A DNA stretch of 64,000 bases from Stenotrophomonas nematodicola (lineage in GTDB: Bacteria; Pseudomonadota; Gammaproteobacteria; Xanthomonadales; Xanthomonadaceae): assembly GCF_009467805.1 (NCBI RefSeq), contig NZ_WIAY01000010.1:1-64000 (forward strand), in the 5' to 3' direction. The notes beneath the pieces are model-generated. The model had not been told where the DNA came from, ran no database searches, and saw only the letters and a program-made list of their open reading frames with translations. Both the position numbers and the translations under genes were made by a program. Of the stretch, positions 21,542 through 28,671 are shown one piece after another. Within the stretch, counting starts at the first letter, position 1. Every line of letters starts with the position of its first letter.

Positions 21542-22453
21542 ATGCACGCCGTCCCGCTTCCCGCTCCCCCGCCGCTGCGCGCGGCGCATTGCCTGGCCGC
21601 GCCTTTGCCGGCCGCGCCGGGCCCACAGCTGTTCACCCTGGACACGCTCGGCCTGCCCGCTTCGTTTCTGGATGACGTCGCCAGCCACGCCGACAGCCTG
21701 TGCTGGGATCCCTACGACGTACAGGTGCGGCGGCGCCGTGTCCTGCAGCGCTACCGCTGCATTCTGGCCGCGCCGCAGCGCGACCTGCTTGATGCCTGCG
21801 ATGGCGATGCCGGCCACCCGGCCTGGCCGGTCCTGCTGGACGGGTTGCCGGGCATCCTCGCCGACGCCCTGCGCCGCGTCGCACCGCACCGGCGACGGGC
21901 CATGCGCACGTATCTGGCCGACCGCCGTGTGGACGGCAGCTGGTGGCTGCAACCTCTGCCCGACACGGTCTTCGAGCAACCCGGCAATGCCGATCGCATC
22001 GCGCGCCGGCAGTTCGCACCGCTCTCGCCCGTGCTGAGCAACCATCCGGGCCTGCTGCGGCTGCTCGCCTGCGTCGCCGAAACCGTGCATGCCCGCCGCG
22101 CCGCCACCCGGCTGCGGTTGGTGGTGCACCAGATGCTGACGGTCGCCGGCCTCGCCGGCGGCACCGAACCCGCCCCCGAAGGCATCCACCAGGACGGGGC
22201 GGACTTCATCGTGTCGGCGCTGGTGGTGCGCCGGCGCGGCATTCACGGCGGGGTGTCGCGGGTGCGCCGCGGTCCGACCGGCCCGGTGCACCTGGAACGC
22301 GCGCTGGCCGAAGGCGAAGGCATTTTCCAGCCGGACACGCGCTCGCCCTGGTGGCACGAGGTCAGCACGATCCATGCCGATGCGGCTGCGTTCGAGGGCT
22401 ATCGGATGATCCTCGGGGTGGATGCCCACCTCCTGCCCGACGCGACTGCATGA
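21542..22453 (+). CDS. 2-oxoglutarate/Fe(II) dioxygenase, amino-acid hydroxylase-like
   Basis: A 303-residue protein of the 2OG-Fe dioxygenase family related to L-isoleucine 4-hydroxylase (PF10014-type). The C-terminal half holds the iron triad: His216 and Asp218 in GIHQDGADFIVSALVV, His272 in WWHEVSTIHAD, plus a 2OG-anchoring Arg in GYRMILGVD. The N-terminal extension (1-30) is Pro/Ala-rich. ATG 21542 has GGAGA eight bases upstream. It starts a rightward group with two uncharacterised membrane proteins and a lysozyme. Substrate unknown: a free amino acid is the family precedent, and a peptide or protein target is possible. Confidence 0.8.
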   Translation: MHAVPLPAPPPLRAAHCLAAPLPAAPGPQLFTLDTLGLPASFLDDVASHADSLCWDPYDVQVRRRRVLQRYRCILAAPQRDLLDACDGDAGHPAWPVLLDGLPGILADALRRVAPHRRRAMRTYLADRRVDGSWWLQPLPDTVFEQPGNADRIARRQFAPLSPVLSNHPGLLRLLACVAETVHARRAATRLRLVVHQMLTVAGLAGGTEPAPEGIHQDGADFIVSALVVRRRGIHGGVSRVRRGPTGPVHLERALAEGEGIFQPDTRSPWWHEVSTIHADAAAFEGYRMILGVDAHLLPDATA

Positions 22454-23265
22454 GCGCGCCGCGCCGTGCGAGGCCGCCATCCGGGCGGCGCGGGCGCACG
22501 CCGTCGGTCTGGCGCGCGCGGCTGCTGCGGCTGGTGCATCTGGTCGCCGAACAGGCGCTGCCGCTGACCATCGCCGGCGTCTCGTTCGTGATCGCGCTCG
22601 ACGCATGGTTGGCGGCGCGGCCGGTGCTGTGGGAGCACCAGCGCGCGCTGGCGTCGCTGTCGATCGCCAGCGAACTGGAGGCCGAGGACGCCACCGGGAT
22701 CGACACCCGCCACACCATCACCATCAGCAACGTGGGCGAGCTGAGCTTTGCGGTGCTTGATGTGCAGATCGGGTTGCTGCTGGCCGACGGCATGCAGGCG
22801 CCGTGGCTGCAGAGCACGCTGCTGCAGGAAACACCCGGCGCACTGCCGATCGGACTGCGTCCCTTCCACCTGGAAGCGGGGCGGGATGGGCGCAGCGCGC
22901 GTTTCGCGTTCGGTGCGGAGTCGTCGGGCTGGCACGTCATCGACCCGGGGCGTTCGGTGGACCTGGTGTTCGCCCAGCCGGTGCAGGGCCACGGACGGCT
23001 GGGCATCACCGTGGAAGTGTTCACCCAGCCGCTGCAGATGGGCGCAATGGCTGACCAGATCACCGTCGAGCGCATCATCGCCGGGCGACGCCGCCAGGTG
23101 TTTCCCGAGTCCGGCCCGGACGAGATCTCCGACCTGGGCGTGTTTCCGTACAGCGCGGCCAGTGTGGTGATCCTCTCCGACAGCCGGCCGGCGCGGTCCA
23201 TGCCCGCCGCGAGCACGCCGACGCCCCGTCGCGCACGCCGCTGGAACGACGCGGCAAACCCCTGA
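22450..23265 (+). CDS. Uncharacterised single-pass membrane protein
   Basis: A 271-residue protein I do not recognise. The first 30 residues are strongly basic, then a hydrophobic stretch (ALPLTIAGVSFVIALDAWLA, about 36-56) predicts one membrane segment with the remainder probably periplasmic. The rest is beta-rich (HTITISNVGELSFAVLDVQI; VDLVFAQPV; GITVEVFTQPL), reminiscent of an Ig-like fold, ending in a basic low-complexity tail. The ATG overlaps the dioxygenase stop as ATGA, so the two are translated together. The neighbours suggest an envelope role. Confidence 0.7.
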   Translation: MSAPRRARPPSGRRGRTPSVWRARLLRLVHLVAEQALPLTIAGVSFVIALDAWLAARPVLWEHQRALASLSIASELEAEDATGIDTRHTITISNVGELSFAVLDVQIGLLLADGMQAPWLQSTLLQETPGALPIGLRPFHLEAGRDGRSARFAFGAESSGWHVIDPGRSVDLVFAQPVQGHGRLGITVEVFTQPLQMGAMADQITVERIIAGRRRQVFPESGPDEISDLGVFPYSAASVVILSDSRPARSMPAASTPTPRRARRWNDAANP

Positions 23266-23357
23266 AACACGACGACCGGCGCGGCGCTGGGCGGCGCCCT
23301 ATATCTGTGCTGGCGCACGCCAGGCGCACCGAATCCGTTTCCGCAAGGAGTGCCGCG

Positions 23358-24443
23358 ATGCCATTGCCCGCCAACCCGACGCCCGCCGACACCCTGGATG
23401 CCGCGCGCCGGCGGCGCGCGTTCGTGCGGATGGCGCTGGTACGCATCGCCGCGCTGTTGTGCGCGGTCCTGCTCGGGTTGTGCGCGCCGCCCGCGCCGGC
23501 CCACGCCGACGACCTGCCCCGCGTCACCCGCCTGCATGGCCACCTGGAGCTGGACTACACCGTGGAAGTACACGTGGACAACCTGGCGGCGTGGGCCGAG
23601 CACAACGACCCGCGCCACCTGGTGCCGTACATCGATGGACGCGCCCTGCCCGGCAACGCGCCCGAGGCAATCGACCTGGCGCACGGGCGGCTGCTGTTCC
23701 ACCTGCGCATCACCGATGACAACCGCGCGGTGTGGATGGATCTGCTTGGCTCGCCGGCCGGACTGCGGCGCCCGGTGACGTTCAGTGTGGGACGTGTGGA
23801 TGGCTCGCCGTTCGACACTCACCACGATGCCAGCCAGCGCGTGCTGCTGACGGTGATCTCCCCGGTGTACGGCACCATCGCGCTGGTGCTGGTGGTGCTG
23901 ATGCTGGCGGTCTTCGTGCACCTGGCGCGCACCACCAGCATCATCCGCAAGCCGGGCCCGGGCCCGCACCAGCCCTACGACCTCGGGCGCTTCCAGATGG
24001 CCGTCTGGTTCTTCCTGATCTACGTGTCCTACACCGCGATCTGGCTGGTCACCGACGCCACCGACACCATCCACGCCTCGCTGCTGGCTCTGCTGGGCAT
24101 CAGTGCCGGCACCGCGCTCAGCGAGGCGATGATCGATGCCGGCAGCGCGCAGCGCCGGTCAGCACAGCACACCGACCCTGCTGCCGATCCGCCCGCGGCA
24201 GCGCCGGTGCCGACACCACCGCCGGCCCGCTCGCAGGGGCTGCTGCACGACCTGCTCTCGGACACGCAGGGCTACCGCTTCGATCGCTTCCAGATCTTTG
24301 CGTTCACATTGATTCTGGGCGTGATCTTCATCGCCGACGTCTACAACAACCTGAGCATGCCCGAGCTGAGCCCGACGCTGCTGGGGCTGATGGGCCTGAG
24401 CTCGGGCACCTACATCGGCTTCAAGTTCCCCGACCGCACATGA
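23358..24443 (+). CDS. Uncharacterised multi-pass membrane protein with a duplicated two-helix module
   Basis: 361 residues with a good ribosome binding site (AAGGAG, seven bases). A signal-like segment (28-50, ending APAHA) is followed by a beta-rich domain (52-165), a membrane helix (~173-195), and two copies of a related two-helix module. Copy one runs from GRFQMAVWFFLIYVSYTAIW to LLALLGISAGTALSEA; copy two runs from DRFQIFAFTLILGVIFIADV to LLGLMGLSSGTYIGFK. A Pro/Ala linker separates them. Alignment of the RFQ...F and LGxSxGT positions indicates internal duplication. I cannot name the family. It sits between the single-pass protein and the lysozyme. Confidence 0.75.
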   Translation: MPLPANPTPADTLDAARRRRAFVRMALVRIAALLCAVLLGLCAPPAPAHADDLPRVTRLHGHLELDYTVEVHVDNLAAWAEHNDPRHLVPYIDGRALPGNAPEAIDLAHGRLLFHLRITDDNRAVWMDLLGSPAGLRRPVTFSVGRVDGSPFDTHHDASQRVLLTVISPVYGTIALVLVVLMLAVFVHLARTTSIIRKPGPGPHQPYDLGRFQMAVWFFLIYVSYTAIWLVTDATDTIHASLLALLGISAGTALSEAMIDAGSAQRRSAQHTDPAADPPAAAPVPTPPPARSQGLLHDLLSDTQGYRFDRFQIFAFTLILGVIFIADVYNNLSMPELSPTLLGLMGLSSGTYIGFKFPDRT

Positions 24444-24504
24444 GCCCGCGCCCCCCGGCGTGGCCCCTCCCCCTGGATGCACCCAGACCACACGAGGATC
24501 CACG

Positions 24505-25005
24505 ATGAACACGATGACACTCAGCCAGCAGGGAATCGACTGGCTCAAGCGGGTGGAAGGCCAACGTCTGCAACCCTATGACGACCAGACCGGAAAGGCG
24601 ATCACCGCCTGGGTACCCGGCGCCACCGTGGGCTACGGCCATCTGATCGTGGCAACCGAATGGAAGACGCTCGGCAGGGTGATCACGCTCGAGGAAGCAG
24701 AGGCATTGCTGCGCCAGGACCTGGCGCCGTTCGAGGCGACCGTGCGCGGCTGCATCGGCACCACGCTGACCCAATGCCAGTTCGATGCGTTGACCATCCT
24801 GTGCTTCAACATCGGCGGCGGCAGCTTCAAGGCGTCTTCGGTGGTGCGGATGATCAACCGCCCGCAGGCCCCGACGTCCTACGCAAGCCTGCAGGCCGCG
24901 TGGATGGCCTGGACCCGCTCGCAGGGCAAGGTGATGCAGGGCCTGGTCAACCGGCGCGCCGCCGAATGGCGCATGTACGACAGCGGCAGCTACGCGCACT
25001 GGTGA
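24505..25005 (+). CDS. GH24 phage-type lysozyme
   Basis: 166 residues of the T4-type lysozyme family, which hydrolyses the MurNAc-GlcNAc bond of peptidoglycan. The catalytic Glu lies in KRVEGQRLQPYDDQTG, with the nearby Asp pair, and VGYGHLIV matches the family's G-h-G-Y-G-H segment; LTQCQFDALTILCFNIGGGSF is the conserved helix. No signal peptide, spanin or holin-like gene accompanies it, so it is not an ordinary phage lysis cassette. ATG 24505 has GAGG upstream. It ends 6 bp before a strong bidirectional hairpin. It could remodel the wall for assembly of a structure encoded by its neighbours. Confidence 0.88.
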   Translation: MNTMTLSQQGIDWLKRVEGQRLQPYDDQTGKAITAWVPGATVGYGHLIVATEWKTLGRVITLEEAEALLRQDLAPFEATVRGCIGTTLTQCQFDALTILCFNIGGGSFKASSVVRMINRPQAPTSYASLQAAWMAWTRSQGKVMQGLVNRRAAEWRMYDSGSYAHW

Positions 25006-25011
25006 GGCCCT

Positions 25012-25049
25012 GCGTGCCGCCACGGTCATACGCGACCGTGGCGGCACGC
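25012..25049. terminator. Perfect 16-bp bidirectional hairpin between convergent gene sets
   Basis: GCGTGCCGCCACGGTC (25012-25027) pairs without mismatch with 25034-25049 around a 6-nt loop (ATACGC). It fills the 48-bp space between the lysozyme stop and the stop of the convergent secreted-protein gene. No T-tract is present, but stem strength and placement argue for a shared terminator or 3'-end stabiliser. Confidence 0.7.
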
Positions 25050-25053
25050 GACC

Positions 25054-25791
25054 TCAACGCGACGACCGCGTCCAACGACAGCCGTCGGCACAGTCGCCGG
25101 GTGTCGGTTCGACATGGACGGTGGCGGCATCCCCGGCCTCGCGCACGACCACCCACTGATCCAGCAGGCGATCGCAGCGGGCGCCGCCATTGCCCGGCAA
25201 CGGCGCGTACCACGCACCGGCGGGGGTGGCGCCTTCGTAGCGCAGGCTGAGCCGGCAACTGTCCGGGCTGCCGAACACCAGGCGGCTGCGGGTGTCGCCG
25301 GGATCGTGGTCGGCCAGTTGCAGCGACGCCAGCGACGCGTCCGGATCGGCCGGATTGGCCAGACCGGTCCACGTACCGCGCGGCGGTGGCGCGCGCGTGG
25401 CATCGCCCACCGGCCACATCGCCACCTGCAGGGGCGCGCCCTGGGTTCGCACCTGCAGCGTCGCCTTCCGGCCGTCAACCCGCAGCACTACGCGTCCCGG
25501 CTGGAACCGATCGCACCAGCCGCCGTTGCCGGCCGTCACGTCGTAGTGGAACTGGTTGCCATCGTGGGTGACGAAGCGTGCCTCGAGGCGGCACGCGCGC
25601 CCGGCACCGAACGCGATCAGTGTCGGCGCGGCGGCATCGGCCGCAGTGAAGCGCACCGACGACGGCCGCCCGTTCACCAGATCGGTGCCGACCCAGGTCA
25701 GTGGAGGGGGCGAGGATGATTGCGCCGTGACCAGCGCGGGGGCCAGCAGTGCCAGCAGGCCGCACACGCGTGAGGAAAGAACTGTGTTCAT
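25054..25791 (-). CDS. Secreted protein with two copies of a Cys-containing beta domain
   Basis: A 245-residue protein not recognised by family. A signal peptide (about 1-24, LLALLAPALVTAQS) is followed by two related domains of ~95 residues. Repeat one contains CRLEARF and GNGGWCDRF then VVLRV; repeat two contains CRLSLRYEG and GNGGARCDRL then VVVREAG. Each copy keeps one Cys in CRL and one in the GNGG-CDR segment, probably a disulfide per domain. A further Cys pair lies near the C-terminus (GDCADGCRW). ATG 25791 has GGAG six bases upstream. It is the last gene of the leftward DUF2589 operon and is predicted to be periplasmic or exported. Confidence 0.75.
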   Translation of the reverse strand: MNTVLSSRVCGLLALLAPALVTAQSSSPPPLTWVGTDLVNGRPSSVRFTAADAAAPTLIAFGAGRACRLEARFVTHDGNQFHYDVTAGNGGWCDRFQPGRVVLRVDGRKATLQVRTQGAPLQVAMWPVGDATRAPPPRGTWTGLANPADPDASLASLQLADHDPGDTRSRLVFGSPDSCRLSLRYEGATPAGAWYAPLPGNGGARCDRLLDQWVVVREAGDAATVHVEPTPGDCADGCRWTRSSR

Positions 25792-25820
25792 CAGGTGCTC
25801 CAGGGTGAAGGGACGGCGGC

Positions 25821-26000
25821 TCAGAAGCCGCGGGTCAGCAGCGCCACCGCCAGCGCGGTCAGCCACAAGGTGGCCAGCAGGCGCTGGCGGCGGCGCCGGG
25901 CGGCGGCACGGCGGCGCGCCAGCAGCGGGCCGAGCCACTGCTGCACCTGTTGGGTGTCGTCAGCGGAAAGCAGCAGGCGCACCCGGTCGCGGCGGGCCAC
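25821..26000 (-). CDS. Small tail-anchored-like membrane protein
   Basis: A 59-residue protein starting at GTG 26000, two bases after the upstream stop codon. A soluble N-terminal half (ADDTQQVQQWLGPLL) leads to a very basic run (ARRRAAARRRRQR) and a single C-terminal hydrophobic segment (LLATLWLTALAVALLTRGF). The charge pattern predicts a cytoplasmic N-terminus. No family recognised. Tight spacing with both neighbours supports its reality. Confidence 0.6.
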   Translation of the reverse strand: MARRDRVRLLLSADDTQQVQQWLGPLLARRRAAARRRRQRLLATLWLTALAVALLTRGF

Positions 26001-26002
26001 GG

Positions 26003-26425
26003 TCAGGCCGCCCCGCCGGTATCCAGGGGCACGCTGAAGGTCCGCAGCGGTTGCCCGTCCAGCAGCAGTTGCCCATGCATCGGGTTGCCGCCCTGCAGAC
26101 AGATGGTGAGGCGGTGGTCGGCCCGGTCGCTGCACGGGCACAGGGCAAGTCCGGGCGGCTGGCCGCGCGTGCCGCGCAGTTCTTCGATGCGGCAGTCGAT
26201 CTGGACTTCCAGCGCCATCGCCATGATGCCGCGCGGTTTGACCAGGTCGGCCAGCGGCAGCGTGCGTTGCTCCCAGTGCCCATCGACGAGGGTCGCCACG
26301 TCCAGGCCGCGTGCGCCCCAGCGCTGCTGCAGGCGGTGCAGGTGCTCGCGCGCGCAGCGTCCGCGGGTGCGGGCCAGGGCGTGGGCCAGGGTCTCGATCA
26401 GATCATCCAGCCGGTGGTCGGCCAT
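26003..26425 (-). CDS. DUF2589-like protein (third, diverged paralogue)
   Basis: A 140-residue protein. I place the start at ATG 26425, with GGAG seven bases upstream; ATG 26431 and TTG 26452 are in frame. Its layout parallels the DUF2589 proteins encoded upstream: an N-terminal helix (LDDLIETLAHALARTRGRC against LIEALAGAVIEAQDSV), then RTLPLADLVKPRGIMAMALE against YRAPLLPLVSTNTLRIREVE, then a beta segment. I infer homology from this positional match only. The C-terminal half has CPCSDRADHRLTI and a short beta domain. Its stop is two bases before the next GTG start. Confidence 0.7.
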   Translation of the reverse strand: MADHRLDDLIETLAHALARTRGRCAREHLHRLQQRWGARGLDVATLVDGHWEQRTLPLADLVKPRGIMAMALEVQIDCRIEELRGTRGQPPGLALCPCSDRADHRLTICLQGGNPMHGQLLLDGQPLRTFSVPLDTGGAA

Positions 26426-26444
26426 GCGCATGCTCCAGGTAGGG

Positions 26445-26702
26445 TCAGTCAACCATCCAGATCGGTTTGCGCGGGAAACCCACGTGGTAGGCCAGCCACT
26501 GCAGCACCACCTGGTGCTCGCCGATCTGCAGGATGGTGAAGCTGCGCTCGATGCCGAGGATGGCCCCCTTGGGCGTGTCGCTCAGGCAGCGGTTGAGCAG
26601 GTCCTGGGCGCTGGCCAGGTCATCGTCGGTGAGCATCTGGGTCGGGTTGTTGCTGCCCACCACGATGCGTTTGACGAACTTGACGTCGTTGAGGTCGAAC
26701 AT
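26445..26702 (-). CDS. Uncharacterised 85-residue protein of the DUF2589 operon
   Basis: A small soluble protein with no signal peptide or membrane segment. It opens with MFDLNDVKFVKRIVVGSNNP, has a short helix (DDDLASAQDLLNRCL) and ends with the aromatic-rich VLQWLAYHVGFPRKPIWMVD. GGAG lies six bases before ATG 26702. No family recognised. It lies between DUF2589 genes on the same strand, with 89 bp upstream and 19 bp downstream, and may be a cofactor or chaperone for them. Confidence 0.7.
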   Translation of the reverse strand: MFDLNDVKFVKRIVVGSNNPTQMLTDDDLASAQDLLNRCLSDTPKGAILGIERSFTILQIGEHQVVLQWLAYHVGFPRKPIWMVD

Positions 26703-26791
26703 GGAAGACTCCGCTGCGATGGAACAAACGGACCCGCCGCATCATCGCGACACGACGGGCCATGACGCTGCCATGCCGGGCGACGCCGGCC

Positions 26792-27424
26792 TCACACCGG
26801 AACCGGAGCGCCCACCTTGCGCGGTGCCGACGCGGTCTGCAGGATGTCCATCACCCGGGCCAGGCCTTCGGGCATGCCGCGATCCTCGGCCAGCACCGAC
26901 ACGGTGTACTTGGCCGAGTTGTCCGAGGCACGCGCGGTTTCCTTGTGCGCGGCCACCGAGCCCTGGATGTTCACCTTGGCCGAGAAGATGCCCCAGCCGA
27001 CCTTCATCTCGGCCTGCATGCTGGCCGCGTAGTCGCTGGATTCCTTGGTCGAGAACGAGGACTTCACTTCCATCTCGAAGTTGATGTCCACTTTCTGGAT
27101 GCTCAGGTTGGGCACCTTGACGATCGCCAGCAGCGGCACTTCCAGTTCCACTTCTTCCTCGGCGAACGGCTGGGCGGCTTTGGTGGCCGGGTCCAGGTTG
27201 TCGACCGGACGCTTGAAGCGGAACAGCGCGGTGCGGGTGGCCCCCACTGCGTTGGGATCGGTGTTGGCCGGGTCCGGCGGCAGGAAGCCGACGGAGCGGA
27301 TGAAGCTGGCGGTGGCCTGGGCGAGCTTGATCTGCGAATCGCAGGCGGCGGTAAGCGGGCCGCCGATGAGATCGCCCATCGGCAGGCCCTTGAACTGACT
27401 GGAAATATTGACCAGGTCGCTCAT
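26792..27424 (-). CDS. DUF2589 domain protein, long form
   Basis: A 210-residue DUF2589 protein. Residues 8-40 hold the typical FKGLPMGDLIGGPLTAACDS opening. The centre has EVELEVPLLAIVKVPNLSIQ followed by the beta segment VDINFEMEVKSS. The C-terminal half (MKVGWGIFSAKVNIQGSVAA, then KYTVSVLAEDRGMPEGLARV) is predicted beta with a terminal helix. No signal peptide. ATG 27424 has AGGAG nine bases upstream. It follows a shorter DUF2589 gene by 32 bp. The function of DUF2589 is not established; tandem paralogues suggest hetero-oligomer subunits. Confidence 0.88.
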   Translation of the reverse strand: MSDLVNISSQFKGLPMGDLIGGPLTAACDSQIKLAQATASFIRSVGFLPPDPANTDPNAVGATRTALFRFKRPVDNLDPATKAAQPFAEEEVELEVPLLAIVKVPNLSIQKVDINFEMEVKSSFSTKESSDYAASMQAEMKVGWGIFSAKVNIQGSVAAHKETARASDNSAKYTVSVLAEDRGMPEGLARVMDILQTASAPRKVGAPVPV

Positions 27425-27456
27425 TGCGGATTACTCCTGTTGGTTGGCGGTGTGGG

Positions 27457-27963
27457 TCAAGTGGCTTTGATGGTCTTGAACACCCCCTGGCACTGCGCCA
27501 GGTGGTTGATCAACCGCGCCGCGCCATCGGTCGGTTCGGTTCCTTCGACACGCAGCTGCACGTGTACGTTGCCCACGCCCTTGCCACGGCCGGTATCCAG
27601 TCCAACGTGTCGCGCCGCCGGCCGCGGCGACTCCCAGGCCTCCGTCGCGCCCGGCGCAGGCGCTTCAGGGTCCTCGTGGCCCAGGTCCGCGAGGTCCGCG
27701 TCGAAACTGATCTCCACTTCCCGGATGCGCAGGGTGTTGGTGGAGACCAGCGGCAACAGCGGTGCGCGGTACAGGTCTTCATCGCCTTCCTCGGCCTGCG
27801 GGTGCAGCGAGGGCAGGCGGATGGTGACGCTCCGGGGCCGGTTGTCTTCGTCGAAGTAATGGCGCAGATGGGAAATCTGATGCATCTCCACGCTGTCCTG
27901 GGCCTCGATGACGGCCCCGGCCAGCGCTTCGATCAATGTGTGGAACGACATGGTCCGGCTCAT
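27457..27963 (-). CDS. DUF2589 domain protein, short form
   Basis: A 168-residue DUF2589 protein and the first structural gene of the leftward operon. It has the N-terminal helix (FHTLIEALAGAVIEAQDSVE), the APLLPLVSTNTLRIREVEIS core and a C-terminal beta-helix tail (VGNVHVQLRVEG, then GAARLINHLAQCQGVFKTI) matching the end of the long form. An Asp/Glu/Pro-rich linker (about 95-125) separates the two parts. AGGAG lies upstream of ATG 27963. An inverted repeat at 27987-28021 lies in the leader between this gene and the AraC regulator. Confidence 0.88.
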   Translation of the reverse strand: MSRTMSFHTLIEALAGAVIEAQDSVEMHQISHLRHYFDEDNRPRSVTIRLPSLHPQAEEGDEDLYRAPLLPLVSTNTLRIREVEISFDADLADLGHEDPEAPAPGATEAWESPRPAARHVGLDTGRGKGVGNVHVQLRVEGTEPTDGAARLINHLAQCQGVFKTIKAT

Positions 27964-27986
27964 TTCGCCTCTGCTCCTGGTCGTGG

Positions 27987-28021
27987 CGCACTGCCCACCG
28001 CGGTGATGCGATGGCAGTGCG
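27987..28021. promoter_or_regulatory. Nested inverted repeat upstream of the DUF2589 operon
   Basis: CGCACTGCC (27987-27995) and GGCAGTGCG (28013-28021) are perfect 9-bp arms 17 bp apart. The first 10 bp of the spacer are themselves a perfect palindrome, CACCGCGGTG (27996-28005). The element starts 24 bp upstream of the short DUF2589 start codon and ends 62 bp from the AraC stop. It could be an operator for the AraC protein or a leader hairpin; which one is not visible. Confidence 0.5.
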
Positions 28022-28083
28022 AAGCCACAGGGTTATTGATAGCGGGCAGGCCGCGCGCACGCGCGGCGCGGTGTTGCGGGGGT

Positions 28084-28671
28084 TCAACCGTCCGTTGCAA
28101 CGGCGCGACGCGGTGCCGGTCGCGCGCAGCAGCCGCCGCGCATGCTGGAGGGCGGCTCACCGTAGTGATGGCGATAGGCGCGGCTGAAACCGGACAGGCT
28201 CACAAAGCCCACCGCGTAGGCCACCTCCGATACATTGCCCTCGCCATCGCGCAGCAGCCGGTGCGCCAGCTGCAGACGCACCAGCCGGATCAACTCTCCC
28301 GGCGGATGGCCGATGCTCGCCACCAGCTTGCGATGCAGGCTGGTGCGCGACATGTTCAGCGCGAAGGCAAGCCGGTCCACCGACAGGTCTTCATCATCGA
28401 TGTGGCGTTCGATCCAGTCGCGGGCACGCTCGACCAGGCGCGACGCCGCAGCGCCCTGCGGCCGGATCCGTGCACGCGCCAACACCTCTTCGCGACTGCC
28501 TCCCACGCCTTCGCCCAACGTGCCGTGGCAACTGCAGTGCCGCATGCGGGTCAGCAGCGCCAGGCTCCACGCCAGCAGATGACCATCCCCATCATCGGCC
28601 CCGTCCACGTACCCGGCACCGGGCGTCGCGCTGCTGTCGGGGAGATTCAATCCACGCTCGATCACGTCCAT
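28084..28671 (-). CDS. AraC family transcriptional regulator
   Basis: A 195-residue regulator. Residues ~85-180 form the double helix-turn-helix of the AraC family: FALNMSRTSLHRKLVASIG (first HTH), then EVAYAVGFVSLSGFSRAYRHHYG (second HTH, typical consensus). The first 80 residues lack a recognisable ligand domain and contain Cys-rich RMRHCSCHG, possibly redox- or metal-responsive (inference). It lies 120 bp upstream of the short DUF2589 gene on the same strand and probably regulates that operon. Confidence 0.88.
   Translation of the reverse strand: MDVIERGLNLPDSSATPGAGYVDGADDGDGHLLAWSLALLTRMRHCSCHGTLGEGVGGSREEVLARARIRPQGAAASRLVERARDWIERHIDDEDLSVDRLAFALNMSRTSLHRKLVASIGHPPGELIRLVRLQLAHRLLRDGEGNVSEVAYAVGFVSLSGFSRAYRHHYGEPPSSMRGGCCARPAPRRAVATDG

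Noticed and set aside
24505..25005. Phage lysis cassette
   Set aside because: The lysozyme has no holin or spanin-type partner, and its neighbours are a dioxygenase and uncharacterised membrane proteins.
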